Assembly: GCF_901709675.1 (NCBI RefSeq)
Contig: NC_051101.1
Coordinates: 8,018,501 to 8,082,500, forward strand
Reading direction: 5' to 3'
Origin: Syngnathus acus
Taxonomy: Eukaryota > Chordata > Actinopteri > Syngnathiformes > Syngnathidae
Length of the DNA: 64,000 nucleotides
The position numbers were made by a program, and so were the translations under genes. The notes under the pieces are model-generated. The model was not told the origin of the DNA. It saw only the letters and a program-made list of their open reading frames with translations, and did not search any database. Positions 1-18,900 of the stretch are shown here, piece after piece. Every line of letters begins with the position of its first letter. The stretch's first letter is position 1.

Positions 1-2460
1 CGAATTAATGCACAGGCATTTTTTAGGAGGTGCTAAAAGCAAATATTAAATTACAACACTGCCAGCTGTCCATAATAGAAAAGTCTCACAGTGTGATTGT
101 TGACTGTGGAGTTGAATTCATTTTTAAAATATAATGGGGTCCTTTCCCCTTCAATTCTCGGGTGACAGGAAAAGTGACAGAAATAGACTACAAGGAAGGC
201 AAAGAGCTCGCCTTCATTCACACATGAAGACAAGCGGTAATGAAGCGAATGGAAGATATTGACCTGTCAGGGGTTAAGTAAAGGTCAAGAAAACAAACAC
301 AGCTTCTCTCATTTGGGCATTTTAAGCGCAAGCGCAAATGCATCTATGCACCTTTGCAATAGTAACTTGTATTGATTTACCAATATAATGCTTTAATTTG
401 TCAAAAGCATTGAATCACTGCTTTAAAAAAAATAATTTAGATGTATTTATGGTGGTTGTAAACAAAATAAGTACTTTCCTTAAAATAAAACCTTTAAGGT
501 GTGCATGTTTTACTTTAGACATCATCAAATCTGTTCATCTTGATGTAAGACATGTTTTATTAGGTATTTTGTTGTCATTCTGGACTAAATGTGACCTGAC
601 TGCACACCTATTCTTATGTAGTGCCTATTGGGGGCAACTATTCCAATGATGTGGCACCTCTGTTTGCATCAATTGGTATACAGCGCAATTGTGAGGTCGT
701 TATTATTACTCGGCCCATTTTTAGCACTACGGCATGTAAGCTATGCCAACACCCCCATTTCCCCTGGATGCTACAATTTATCGAAAAGCTCAGTGTCGTT
801 ATTACTCCTCAAGCAAGAAAGTGAGGCCTGTCTGCCACCAGAGAGGATCCTCAGACGCCTGTTAGCTTGTGATAGCTGGCGGCCCTGCAACTACCCGGCG
901 GGATATATTCCAGTCGAATTCTTCAAGCAGATGTATTTTTGCAAATCAAATATACAGTATAAGGGCTTGAAAAAAATATGCAGTCACACCAGTGTATAAA
1001 TGCTGCTCAATTCTTTTATGCACTGACTGACCTTTACGAAAGGAATGGAAAGGTTTTCAGAATGAAAGGATCTTACCTTAACTTAGGACCTTATCATTTA
1101 ATTTAGACAACCACCTTTACACTACACAATCATCATAAATTGTACAGCATTTCTTCTGTGTATCTAATATACATATATATATACGTATATATACACACGC
1201 ACACACAGACAGAGGAAAAGTTTACTGTTTTTCTCTTTAGCTAGATCGGGGATCTTAAGAACACTGCTGTGATATTCATCAAAGGTCAAGTATACTAGAT
1301 TCCTTGGAAACATGATTATATCACTTATTTGTTCAAACCACCTACATGAACAGGAAATATGAGTAAAGTGCAGTAATGCAGTTTTCTTGATCCAGAGTCC
1401 CAAGTAAATGGCACATAATGCTTTCTTTTATAAAGCTCAAGACCAACAGTGCTTTTACATAACCTCTTAATTTAAAACATATAAATCTTTGTTTATTCAA
1501 GGTCAACCTTGAGAATGGCTATGAGCCTTAGTTTATTGTCACTATTCACTATTTTTTATTACAACAATCCCAACCTCATTGACTTCTCGAATGAGATTAA
1601 AAGGCATGATGGTGTAAAATAAAGGCGTCTTGGGGGCTGTATTTCACTTTGACAACTGGGATAAACATAGCCCGCAGGTTTGAGATACTGGATGGAAGAG
1701 TGACAGGTAAATTGATGTTGGATGATTAATCTTCCTGGGCAAAGATTTAGATCCCCATCGAACATCACTGCAAGGTTTTCATGACAGCAGTGACTTACTT
1801 TTAATTGCTTAATTCTCCAACTGGGCTTTGTTCACGACCAGAAAGCAGATGAGAAGATAAAATGATGCAAAGCGGCATCAAAGGGCTCTTTTAATGCATA
1901 AGGAATTTTTATGAAAGATTCATTCGGACGTCAATGGCTGATGTCACAATCTATTGGGTGTGTTGTAATGAGGACATCTTGCACGTATTTTGTGTATTGT
2001 TACAGCAGCAGTGGCATCAAACCACTTTTTCTGGCAAAAGGAGACGTACCGTATTTCTGTTGCTAAAATAGCAAAGTAGTACACCAACCCATGCATGCAG
2101 TCATAATGTTTCATAAATATTCTTTGGAGCAAGTTTTAAACCACACCATATTTGTAGGCATCAGTAAAATAATTACTTTTAGAAATTCTGTAATGGATGG
2201 TTGTGTCATACTAGGCTCATTCCTGGAATTGTTTATAACCTATAAAACATATGCCATTTTAGTGGCGACCAAACGCTCAGTGAGTGCTATTAATTCGTGT
2301 CGAGCAGAGTGGATGTTCCTTTTGTTTAACGGCACTTATGTGAATAGTGTCCTCCCAAAGCGTACTGATATGCGTGATGGATGGCACAAAGAGATTAAGG
2401 CCTTATGCAATTGCATTGTGCTTTAGCCCGGATGTGAGTTTACTTAATGTAAGCAATGAT
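1..2460. other. Intergenic DNA, no gene seen
   Basis: No open frame in this stretch has recognisable protein similarity, exon structure or codon bias. It is AT-rich, with a short alternating AT/AC tract near 1169-1206. It lies downstream of the tent4a 3' end, and the next gene to the left must begin outside the window. Confidence 0.6.
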
Positions 2461-2474
2461 TTGTATGCACCTTA

Positions 2475-2935
2475 CCCTGATTAGAGCCTTCATGGACGAT
2501 CTGATGGTTACAGCAACATCAGTGACGGAATGTCACTTTCTCCTTTAAGGTCTGGAGGAGCTCATTGCATGAGTGAGAAAGTAGCCAAATCCAAATCTCT
2601 TGCCTCGAGGAAGGTAGGGGACAGGCATCGCATCCATGTTGTTCTTATCCCATCAGTCTCTGAGAAGCCTGTGAAGACCCTGGAGAAGATGGAACAGCAG
2701 CTATTAGGTCAACCTAGGAGGACTTTAAGACCTGGTTGTCAGCAGTGGACATGTCAGCACTTCTAGGACTAGACATGCATTTATCAGCACGGAATCTTGC
2801 TGAGACCACTGCTGATATATGAGATTCCTATATCCACGGTTGAGGTCTTGGAGCGAAACATCAGTCAGTTCTTCTTGGGATGGCCACAAGTACGGCCATG
2901 TCAACCAGATTTTAAATGTTCTCTTATAAAGGTAT
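2475..2935 (+). mobile_element. Decayed non-LTR retrotransposon, reverse transcriptase region
   Basis: Translating the plus strand in pieces gives an RT-like FMDDL motif near 2490 (Phe-Met-Asp-Asp-Leu, as in the YxDD/FxDD catalytic box). Next comes a segment reading SVSEKPVKTLEKM near 2658. Near 2780 a stretch reads YQHGILLRPLLIYEIP, followed by STVEVLERNISQFFLGW. These segments occur in this order in a reverse transcriptase-encoding retroelement found in many fish and invertebrate genomes; that recognition is from memory. The reading is broken by several in-frame stops (for example near 2550 and 2765) and frame changes, so the copy is dead. Its orientation is opposite to tent4a. The family was not determined. 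Confidence 0.7.
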
Positions 2936-2939
2936 ATCT

Positions 2940-5190
2940 ATGAGTGCTACTCAAAGATTTGTCTGGATATTGTCAGAACCACGCAACCACACAATCCAAG
3001 GGCAAATGAAATCATGAGGCCATGAGAAGCTTTGTTACATTCGAACAAGAATAAAGAAAGGATTCAGCTGCCAGGGTTACGTAAGTAATTAAAAATTAAG
3101 TGTCCATCAATGCTGCTGTCCTGTTCCATCAATTTGTGTTTTTTTAAAGAGAGAACATCATACAGTACATGCTGTGAAATAGTGGAATGGACATAAGATC
3201 CAACAACAAGCAGATTTATTTTGTTGCTTGTTGAAGGCCATGCTTCAAAGCTGTGTCTCATCATGCAATGTTTGTAAACACACTTATTAAATTAATTATC
3301 TTTGAGTGGCAGATGGATTTGCTTAAGTGCTTGCATCTATAAAGCCACCAGAGGGAAAAAAGCAAATATGGAAGCAGTAATACAAAACTAGGTTTACACC
3401 ACTCAGATTTAAATGTTCAAAGTAAAATGGTAAAGACAAACATTTTACAATGCTTAGGATTCTACTGTATCTATGGTTCATCAGTGAAGTTATTACAGGA
3501 CCTGGGCAGAGATCGTTATTATCCAAGGTAAAATATAAAGACTATAAAGAATCAACAGAAAAATCTAATTGTAAATGGTTAAGTAGACGACTGTAGTCAT
3601 ATAATGGGGACTCTGTGGAGCAGCGCTGCCCCATTAAGTAGATCTTGAGCTACCAGCAGCTCGCGAAGAGTCAGTGGCTCTCATGGCATTAACTCAATCA
3701 CTGCCGGCACTCCCACTTTGTATACTATTGACATAGCTGTGTGTAAAATAATAAAAATAGATCATAAAAAATCTATATACTGTTTATAGCATGTGATATA
3801 ATGTATGGAAAAGAAAACCAATACATGTCTGACTTGTGTATGAGTGGTTTGTACACTTTTGTGCACACAACATCCCATGGTGGCTTCAAGTCATAAATAG
3901 CTTCCTGATAGAAATGTCTTGAAAGCGCAACAAACGTAGCTGGGCCTTTGATCACAAACACTCACTGGGAGAACAAGATCGACAGCACAACCCAAGGAAA
4001 TCCAGTCGTTATTTCTTTTTGACAAACAGAATTGGGTTTGAGCTTGTTGAGAACACAGGTGTAAAAAAAACATTCCACATCATGAGAAACAAAAAAATGA
4101 AACCAAACATACAGAGACGGGGAGAGAGCGAGAGCTCACATTAACTTCTTTGTCACAGTCGGAAATGTATAGAGTGCCCAAGCTGGCCAGTGTCATTTGC
4201 CTTAATGATCAACCACGACTTCCCCTACAACGGGCAATGGTGGTCCATTGATCTTTAATGTAACCATTTATCCACTTAACTCCAGAAAAAGTTAGAAAAG
4301 GAAACCACCAGCTTGAAAGCGGGCGATCAGAGTTCAAGTCAACAACCAACATCTCTCTGCCCACATTATAAATGTCCTGCAAATTTTTCAAAAATGTTAA
4401 TAAATGTACCTGTAATCTATTTATATATATTTTTTTCTATAAATGAAACAGCTTACTTACATTGTATGCTAATTAGGTAACACTGGTACATGTATTGTTA
4501 TTCCCCAAGACTGTCTCATGGTAAAGGTTTCCTAACTTGAGTGTAGTGAAGCTTTTATAAATCCAATCAGAATTTCCCCAAACAGCAAAGTACAATATGG
4601 TAGCTAATAAGGGCCTGTAGAGTTAAATATGTCCAGTGTGTATGTCATCTTTTATCATCCATCCAACCCTGAATTATCTGAATAGGGTCGAATACAACAT
4701 GCATGCATTCCATTTGTTGTTTTGAAAGTTGTTCAGCAGAGATTACATTTTCTTGTTCATTGGTTACCATTTAAAAGTAATTGGCCACAACAAGGCAAAA
4801 TAAAACAGTCTAACAGTGCTCTCTTCTGTGTGCTACAGGAATTACAAGGCACATAAATTAAACTGCTTTCATATTTGCAGTTGTGTTTTCAAAAGTACTT
4901 TATATTTTGACTGACTCCAATCATTCAGAATTATTGGAAATTTTGTGGGTATTCATATTCAGTTTTTGGAATCTAGAATTTCCCTGCAAGTTTATCTAGA
5001 TCAAGTTCAGTTTGTATATTAGGCACTAATTTAAATTTGAAACTAATGTCCAATATACAATTCATTTTAACATTTCAAGTAGAAGTTCCGGGTACATGGA
5101 CAAAAGTACATGGACAAAGTCTGACAACTTTCCCTCAATAAGAGTGGCGCCAGTGATCCTGATGGAGATCTAATAAAAATAATTAAAGTT
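2940..5190. other. Intergenic DNA, no gene seen
   Basis: No gene, RNA or clear repeat was recognised. A moderately GC-richer stretch at about 3600-3720 could be an old repeat but was not identified. The whole interval is downstream of the tent4a polyadenylation region. Confidence 0.5.
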
Positions 5191-5304
5191 CCCATTGTCT
5201 TAGTTTGCACTGTCACATTTCTTTCCAAAATGCAGTGAGGAAAAATCCCATTGTCTTAGTTTGCACTTTTTGTTACATTTCTTTCAAAATACAGTGAGAA
5301 AAGT
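5191..5304 (+). repeat. Short tandem duplication, two diverged ~57-bp copies
   Basis: Copy 1 (5191-5246) and copy 2 (5247-5304) both begin CCCATTGTCTTAGTTTGCAC and both continue through ACATTTCTTT, then CAAAATRCAGTGAG. They differ by a few substitutions and a small indel, so the duplication is not recent. It lies just beyond the probable tent4a polyadenylation site. Confidence 0.8.
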
Positions 5305-5419
5305 CTTTATATCTTTTCTCTTTCTAGTACCTTTGAAAAAAAAAAGGAGAAAAAAAATCATGAATATGATCAGTTTGTTGAGCATCAACATAATACACAA
5401 TATCAAAAAAATGGCATTT

Positions 5420-7153
5420 AAAAAGTTTATTAAAAAAATAGAAAAACTTAAGACTTGGGAAAAAGGATACAGCTATAAGTCAGTCATTTACACATCCTTA
5501 ATTACACAGATACAAGGTGGGATTGGTTTGGTGTATAAAGATGGAATCACTCACAGATTATCTTGGGATATCTTAACAAAAGCTGCCCCAAAAATGTTTC
5601 CAGTACTATGCTAATCGCATCAGTTTGGTACTCGGGATGCCAAAACAACTTGGCAAAACATTGTTTTGTCAAAGGCGCCACCAAACTCCTGCAACACTGA
5701 ACAAGCCACACCTCATTCCCTCGCCATCATAAAGACTTCTTACAGGTTTAGGTTTGGACTTAAAACATGCAGATGAAAGTTAATGGGCCTCTTACAATTT
5801 GTAATGATTCTCAATTCTGTGACAATGGATGTGTACTAAATCTTGCGGGAAACATTAAACGAAAGTTTCAGCTATGTATTTGGGAATTTGGTCTTCCAAG
5901 AAGGCAGTGGGCCTTTTGCTTTTAAAGAATTAAAGCAGATAAAGGCAGAACAAAAGCACTTTGCTGGTTAGAAGTAGCACCAAATAGTTTTGAAACGACG
6001 AAAGGAAACAAATGGTAAAAAAAAAAATCATCTTTCCACAATACCCCCCTTCATGGAAAGACACCCAAATAAAACAAACAAAAGTGATCATTAAAATGAT
6101 AACTACTGGTTAGGGGCAGGGGATAGACAAATGTGTTAATTCTAATTGATTGTAATGTGATGTAGATTAAATAGTAAATGCCATGAGATTTTTTGGCCCA
6201 ATTCTCATACCACTACAGCAGCTCCCCCTTGAGTTGGAAAGCAGAACACATTCAATCAAGGCCCTTAAAATTCCAGATATTGCACAGGTCAATGAGATTT
6301 GACAAAAGGGGGAGGGGGAGAAAATAAAATAAATTGTGGGTGTGGGGGGAAAAAAAAACACTAAAAGGAAAAACTAAAATTGTGAAATAAATTAAATAAA
6401 AGCAACCTACTATTGCACATGAATGCAACAAAATTAAAGTGACAATGTGAACAACAAAAAATCCCTCCGTGACAAACACGAGCGAACTTTCAACACACAA
6501 ACACGACTCAGTACATTCAAACAAGTCATCACAGTTTAAGCACTTGAGAAGATCCGTTTTTGTGCCATCACACCGAAAAACATCGAGTCAGCGTTGTGCT
6601 GCATAGCTAGAAAGGTAGTGCGTCGCTTCACTCGAAAGAACTGGCGTTCAAGCTGTAAGAGCGTTGCAATAGGAATGATGAATTCAGAGTAAGAAATTAG
6701 TTAAGGGGGAGAACTCATCTAAAAGGCTCAATATTTAAAACTGACAGGGACCAAGGGTAAGGCTAGATGAACCCGTTCACTACTATGGCACATGGACTTG
6801 GCTTTCTGAAAGGCTTAATGAAAGTGACAGTGGTGAGGACCATGTCTGGGCTGTCAACTCAACTCTGGTGCTGGTGTGCTTCCAATGTGGAGGGAGTGTT
6901 TCTAAAGGGAAAACCTTTGAGGCTCTACAAGTACAGTTAAGACCACAGTCCTTCACCTGCCACAGGTAAGGAACTGCTTCGTGCTGGCAGAACAGAAGCA
7001 GAAATGGAGTACCGGTCACTTGAAACAATTGGAGACAATCTGAATTGACGTCCAGTGAAAGTTGCATAAAAACTAGCTTAGCTATGCAACAGTTTGTGAT
7101 GACCCGAGCAAGGCCTTTAAAAGTAGTAGATCATATCAGTGCTCTTGAATGCT
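5420..7153 (-). other. tent4a: Probable tent4a 3' untranslated region
   Basis: This follows the tent4a stop codon (7154-7156) without an intervening gene and runs to the first canonical polyadenylation hexamer. No convincing coding frame lies inside it. The long 3' UTR is an inference; a shorter transcript using a variant signal is possible. Confidence 0.5.
5426..5431 (-). terminator. Probable tent4a polyadenylation signal (AATAAA)
   Basis: On the minus strand this reads AATAAA. It is followed in the transcript direction by T-rich and GT-containing sequence (5330-5400), as expected of a downstream element. I saw no canonical AATAAA or ATTAAA on the minus strand between here and the tent4a stop at 7154, which gives a 3' UTR of about 1.7 kb. 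It was chosen by position and context only. Confidence 0.5.
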
Positions 7154-12985
<5,832 letters not shown>

Positions 12986-13374
12986 AAGTTTACGCCGGAA
13001 ATTGGAAATAGTTTAGGTTGGCTTTACAGGACACTTGTTTCAATTTTAGAAATGGGTCATACAAAAATTCAAAGCATGCAAGATTTCTTGGAATAAAAAC
13101 GCAACTACTATGATTCCAGAATTTATAAGAAGATAGAGTACTAACATGAACAAAACAATCCCAATTCAAAAAAAAGAATGCTTTCCAATGTGGGCAAATA
13201 TGAGCCCACACCACCTTTATTCAATAACTTGAGACTTCAATGCATAGTTGCATTAATAATGAATGCCAGAGAAAATTCACCAACAATTGAAATTTGCTTT
13301 TCTGAGGTAAGCCAACCAATCTCATTGAAAAAGTACATAAGTACAACACTAAAATTACAATGTTTTCATCATTG

Positions 13375-14173
13375 GTGGCTTTATTTCAAATGAGTTTCCA
13401 ACAATGTACATAGTACATTTTACATTACTACTACCGTATTAAGTTACTGTTAAATGTGTCTTTAGTAACCAGTGCAGGATAGCTGCATCATACAGTAAAA
13501 GGGTTAGGGTACATGTTTACATATACTAAACAGTATCCTTACACACGAGTCTTGGCATGTCAAAAACACAGAATGTATCAAAAAAACGTTACCTTTAATA
13601 ACAAAAATAAATAATCTGAAACTGTACATTTACTGTTGGTGCACTTTTCATAGAAAACTTATTTACATGATACATCAGTTTGCCGTACATAGATCAACGT
13701 AATTAACAAGCTAAAATGTTGTCTCACCACAACTCAATGCCTGTGTCTGTTGGACAGAACGTTAATAGTTAAAATACTTAATCAGAAATAATACAAACTA
13801 CAATGTTTGTTCCATGTAATTTTGCTTGTCCGGTCTGAAAACGAATGGCCATTAAAATAACAAAAAACAAACTTCATATCAATACGATGTGCAGATGACT
13901 GGACAGGAGTGTAAAACTAATAACAGTAAATTTGCACAGCATGCCTCGGGTCATTACATTACCCTTTCTTTTCAAATTCCTCCAGAAATAGCTTTGAAGA
14001 GTCTGTTGATACCTTACATGTCCTTCAAGAACATTATGCTTTCATGAAAGACTGAAATTTGCAAAGCATACACTGGAGATGTGCAAGATGATAGCACTTC
14101 CTTTATATTTTGAAATAAATTATGTAGAGGTTTGTAAATAACCAAGTCTTTGTGAAACACACATCACTCATTT
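13375..14173 (-). other. ice1: ice1 3' untranslated region
   Basis: AT-rich DNA without coding potential between the ice1 stop codon (14174-14176) and the proposed polyadenylation site. The remaining spacer to the tent4a promoter region is only about 400 bases. Confidence 0.6.
13380..13385 (-). terminator. Probable ice1 polyadenylation signal (AATAAA)
   Basis: The minus strand reads AATAAA followed by GT/T-rich sequence (TTAGTGTTGTACTTATGT) within 50 bases, typical of a cleavage site. It lies about 790 bases past the ice1 stop. A second AATAAA further on (13218-13223) is an alternative. Confidence 0.6.
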
Positions 14174-15939
14174 CTAGACCTGTCTGCAGATTGAGCCAAG
14201 CTGAAAAATGCAGCTCGTGACAAAAGAGGGAACACTTTGTGATGCTTCTTCTCGCCAACCTGCAAGTCCATCCAGGGCCTGTTTGGGGTTGCATGGGGAC
14301 AAGTCAAACATGCAGTACACAGCTGCTAACTGCACTTCCCACGGTATACCTGGCCATGAAAATAAAAACACTGAAATTAGAAGTCTTGGTCATCATAAAC
14401 TCCACACTGTGCTGTATTTGGGTGTTGGGACACCAGATAATAATGTGAATAATTTAGCTTTTTGCTCTTGTTTCATACCTTCACTTTGGCAGTGCCTCCC
14501 AAAGGTATTGATGACATTGGCCACAGTTAACACTGAAGAAGTGTTCTTCTCCTTGATTCCCAGCTGACCTAGCATCCCTGTTCGAATCAATCAATACAAT
14601 AAATAAACAAACAAATACATAAATGCTTATTTGCATCATTGTTGATGGTGGGAAAAATTGTGAGTACCAAACACAACTAACCAATTAGCCGGAGGACGGT
14701 TGCAACTGTCTCATCAGAGATTGGCACTTGCTGATCTCGAGGCTGTGACATCCAGCTGTTCATAAGTGGCCACAACTCTTTACTGGAAGTGCAGAAAAAG
14801 ATTATTGAGAACATTGCTCCATTCCGGAAACAAATAATTAATCACAAGACATTCCAAAGGAGAAGGTCATTTCAGAAAAGTAGCCAATGTGTGCAAATAT
14901 CAGTTTCAGATTTTTAATTACAAATAGGTGGAGGGCAATTTCAAAATGATTAAATGATTTAGTACCTCAAGACATTGTCATAGACCCATTTCCATGACTT
15001 TTGTGCACAAAGGAGATGCAAAGTGAAGACCTGTTCCCAAGCCTCTGTTCCCAGGTCGGTACCATAACGACTGTGTTTCAAGAAATACAGCCTGGAACCT
15101 GACTTCATCTCTGACAGTGTCTTAGAAATCAGAGGGTCAATATCACAGGGTGGGTTCTGTTGGAAAACAGAGAGAGGTTCAGTTTCGGTGGGCCTCTTTA
15201 ATTTGACACAAAACAACATGACTTCATGTTAAGAGAGTTATATACAAATGTATTTGTACAATTTGTTAACTAGCCAACACAGAATTCTGTAAGATTGGTT
15301 AGACAATCTAATGCAAGCATTACAGTAAGTTGTAACTTGCTGTAGTTTAAATACAGGCTATCAAAGTTTTGTTTGATGCCTTCTTTTACCTTTTCCCATC
15401 CGAGGTATGCTGACAGGAACTTTGAAAGGTCTTGTGGAGCTTTAAGTTTAGTGACCGTGTGTACAGCTTGGCACAGGAGGCTGTTGTGAGATAAAACACT
15501 GGGCCATGTTGTTGCCATAAACAAAATCAGTTTGGTGGCATTGGGGAAATCTGCAACAGGAAAGAGAAAATATTAAAATGCATGGACTCAAGTGGTTGGA
15601 TATATGATCAAATGTTTGTGGTTGTTCATTTCAGGGAAACAGCTTGAACAACGCTTTGGCTGTTTACAATGTAACGTCAACTCATTCAATTATAATTGTA
15701 TCTACATACTATGCAGACAGTTCTTCATAATGCATCACAATCACAATCCTAAAAGCACAAGACAAAGAATATTCCCAACCTTCAACGAGCAAGCTGTAAG
15801 CCAGGATATGAGCCTTTTCAAAGTCACTCTCCTGTCGACAGATGGCTGTGTAGACTCTGCAGAGGGCCTGTGCGTACTTTTCGCACATGTCCTTTTCTGT
15901 TTTGAGTTTACTCAAAATAGCCAACTTCATATCAGCTGC
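14174..15939 (-). CDS. ice1: ice1 exons 15-20: conserved C-terminal domain
   Basis: Six short exons encode an alpha-helical region with no low-complexity sequence: [20 protein letters not shown] (exon 15), [20 protein letters not shown] (exon 16), [20 protein letters not shown] (exon 17), LWPLMNSWM (exon 18), [20 protein letters not shown] (exon 19) and [20 protein letters not shown] (exon 20). The end of the protein is the most conserved part of ICE1. It ends CRQV followed by a TAG stop at 14174-14176. Confidence 0.92.
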
Positions 15940-18900
15940 CTTTAGGTAAAGAAAAAAACAAACAAGCAGTAGTACACAGCCAAACAGAAAGGGTCAGAAT
16001 TTGTCATTGCGTAGTATTTAAACAGTTGTACGTTGAATAAGTATTGAAAACAACTTCTTGTGTGATGCAGTACTACAGCAATGTAAAATAAATAAACATA
16101 CTAACCAAGGTGCTTTGAGAAATCTCAGAAATGACTTCTTTCTCCTCATCTCTCAGCACAGGTTTTGTGGGCAGGTTACCAACAAATATGTGGCTTCGGA
16201 TCACAGGCAACAAATCGAATGCCTGATGTTCAATACGCTCCAAAAGGCGGATACAAACACTTTTCTCAACAGCTTCTTCCAACGCCATTGATAGAACCGT
16301 TTCTGCACTTTTGAGCGGTTTGTGCTTTGCTGTTTGAAGCGATGCTGAATTATAGCCGCCGTTTGTCAAGGAGGCAGGCGCTACTTGGCTGCCACTTGGA
16401 GAGCTGCCATTTAGTCTGGGGGATTTGCTATTTCTAAGCTGAGGCGACTCTGTGGCAGCTCGTTTTTCTCCTCTCATTTCAGTCTTGGTGGAAGTGACTG
16501 TTGTAAAACTGGACGTCTGACTGTCAGTTGATGGCGGTGAGGCTAAACTTTCTGAAGAGCTAATGCTAAGGTTCCCTCGAAGAATGCTCAACGTGCGAGC
16601 CCGTGCAGACATTTCTGGGTACATACTGTCCAGAATCCTCATTGAGTTATCCTGCGGTGAAGAATTTATCGGAGCAGGCAAGCGACCTGGGACAGGCACA
16701 GCATGTTTTGGGGTAGCAGAACCAAACTGAAGCGGTGACAAGGGGACTCCGTTTGGAGGAAGGGGACTGCTGAGAGTTGAAGATGAACAAATTGTCAGAC
16801 TGTCGGGAGTCACCGAGGTCTGGAGCTGAGTGGAAGGAGAGGCCAATGTATTCTCAATTGGGGAGGGAAAGGAAAGCTTTCCAATGGCATGCCTGGGATT
16901 GATTGTTCTGCCTATTTTTGGAGGTGTTTTCAGAGGAGTGAGGACAGGAGGTAGTGGTGGACCCATTTCAGTCCAAACTTCACATAAGGACTCCAACCGC
17001 TGAATGGGTTCCGTAGTTGTGCTCGTCACCACGATAGCCGTGGACGTACTACTTAGGATCATATCGCGGTTTTGTGCGTCAGGCATTTCAGCAAAGGTTT
17101 CTGATTGACTCTGTCCATTCACATCTACAGAGGTACGCTCTCTAGTGGTGACTGATTGTCCATCGCAATGTGCGTCTTGAGGCAAATCTTTGACAACAAC
17201 CTCTTCCAATACACAATTGTTCTGAGAATGTTCTGGCATTTTGCTTGGTGAAAGGGGTTTGCCGGGCTCTCCGGGATAATCTTTCACAGTTTTCGCATGG
17301 TTTTCAGACACATTTCTATTGAGGCGGGATGATAAACAGGACCGACTCAATTGACGGCACAGCGAATGCACATTTTGTTTCAAATGTGTACTTTCAATGT
17401 TGACAGTTGTGTCTGAAGGAGACTTTTCTCTTAAAGTGTCATTCTGAAGATTGGTCAGTGTAACACAGCGTATCTGGTTGGAAATGGTTTCATCTGCTGG
17501 TATGTTGCTACCTGAGTCTGACGGAGGTGGTCCATCAGCTCTTACTGTTTTCTGGGCATCTTGCACTTGTTTGTCTGCATATAATCCCTCATTTTCTTTT
17601 AGGTCTTCACTTTCAGTATTTGTGATGCTACAATTAATGTCACAGCTTGATATACATGGTTCATCTTTTTGCATTTCCCAGTCCTCTCTATTATGCTCAG
17701 CATTATATTCAGGATTTAAATCTCCACCATTTTGATGTTCCGGCACAGAGGGACTTGAGTCTTGAATGTTATTTTTCTTTTCAGACACGCCTTTCCCCTG
17801 TACAGAGTTGATGCAAGCCGAGAAAGCAATTGACGGCACATCCAATACGTCCACGATGTCTACAGTGTTTGCTTTAGGGGATTCCCCACAAGGAGCCGCA
17901 TGGACTTTGTTGGCATCTTTCTCTGTAATAGCAAGCTCATCTTTGATTGGCTCTCCTTGAGCTTGTTCTTGTAATTCTGTAGAGTTACAATGGTCTTTTT
18001 CTTGTACCTTGCTCGCAGCACAACTAGAGTGAGGTTCCACGCAGCACAGCTCATCATTAATAGTACTTTCTGGAGCATCCTTGACTGAAACATCTGGATC
18101 CGATGTAGATAACAATACTAATTGCTCCACAGTGTTCTCCTCAATCTGCACTTCCTCACCATTCAAGCTGGGTCTTGCATCCTTTGGTTCTGTGGTGACA
18201 CTTGATTCATGTACATTGGAGGTGCATTCAATTTCATGTTTTGTGACATTAGACAAACATGGGCTTTCTTCGGGTGTTGTTGAATGCGGTTTTGGAGAAA
18301 GGTGTGACTTTGATGTAGTGTACTGAAACTCCTTTTCATGAAGACAGTGATCGGGTGTGACGAGTTCTGTTTCTTTTTCCTCTGTCTCCATATACTCTGT
18401 TCCGCTCTCCTGGATGGAATGAGAAAACAATCGATGATTAAGAAAGCATACGCTGCGTTTAAAACTGCAAGTGCTGTACTTGAATCATTGTAAATAGTCT
18501 TACAGATAGTGGCGACAGGCAGTGAGGTAGAGGCCTGAACCATTCCAACAAGTCATCGAGGCTGGGTGCGTTAAAAGTCTCAGTTGGTTTGACTTGTTCG
18601 GACAGGAGATTGTCGTTTGTTGGAAAGGGTTCTTGCGCTAGCTTTTTACTCATTGTTGGCGGAGATGCTTGTTTCTTGTTTTTTTGTACACGAGGGGATG
18701 TTTTCAACTGTGTGTAAAAGGATTTTGTCTGGCTGGGGGATCTTTGGATATCACTAACATTGTGGAAAGGAGTCCGGCATCGATTGCTCTGAGGAATGCC
18801 TTTGCTTTGCGGAGAGGTGTGCCCTAAAATTACAAGACAAAAATGAGGGTGTGTATGAAAAACATGAACACGCGATTATTAAAAAGCTGGAAGCTGCAGT

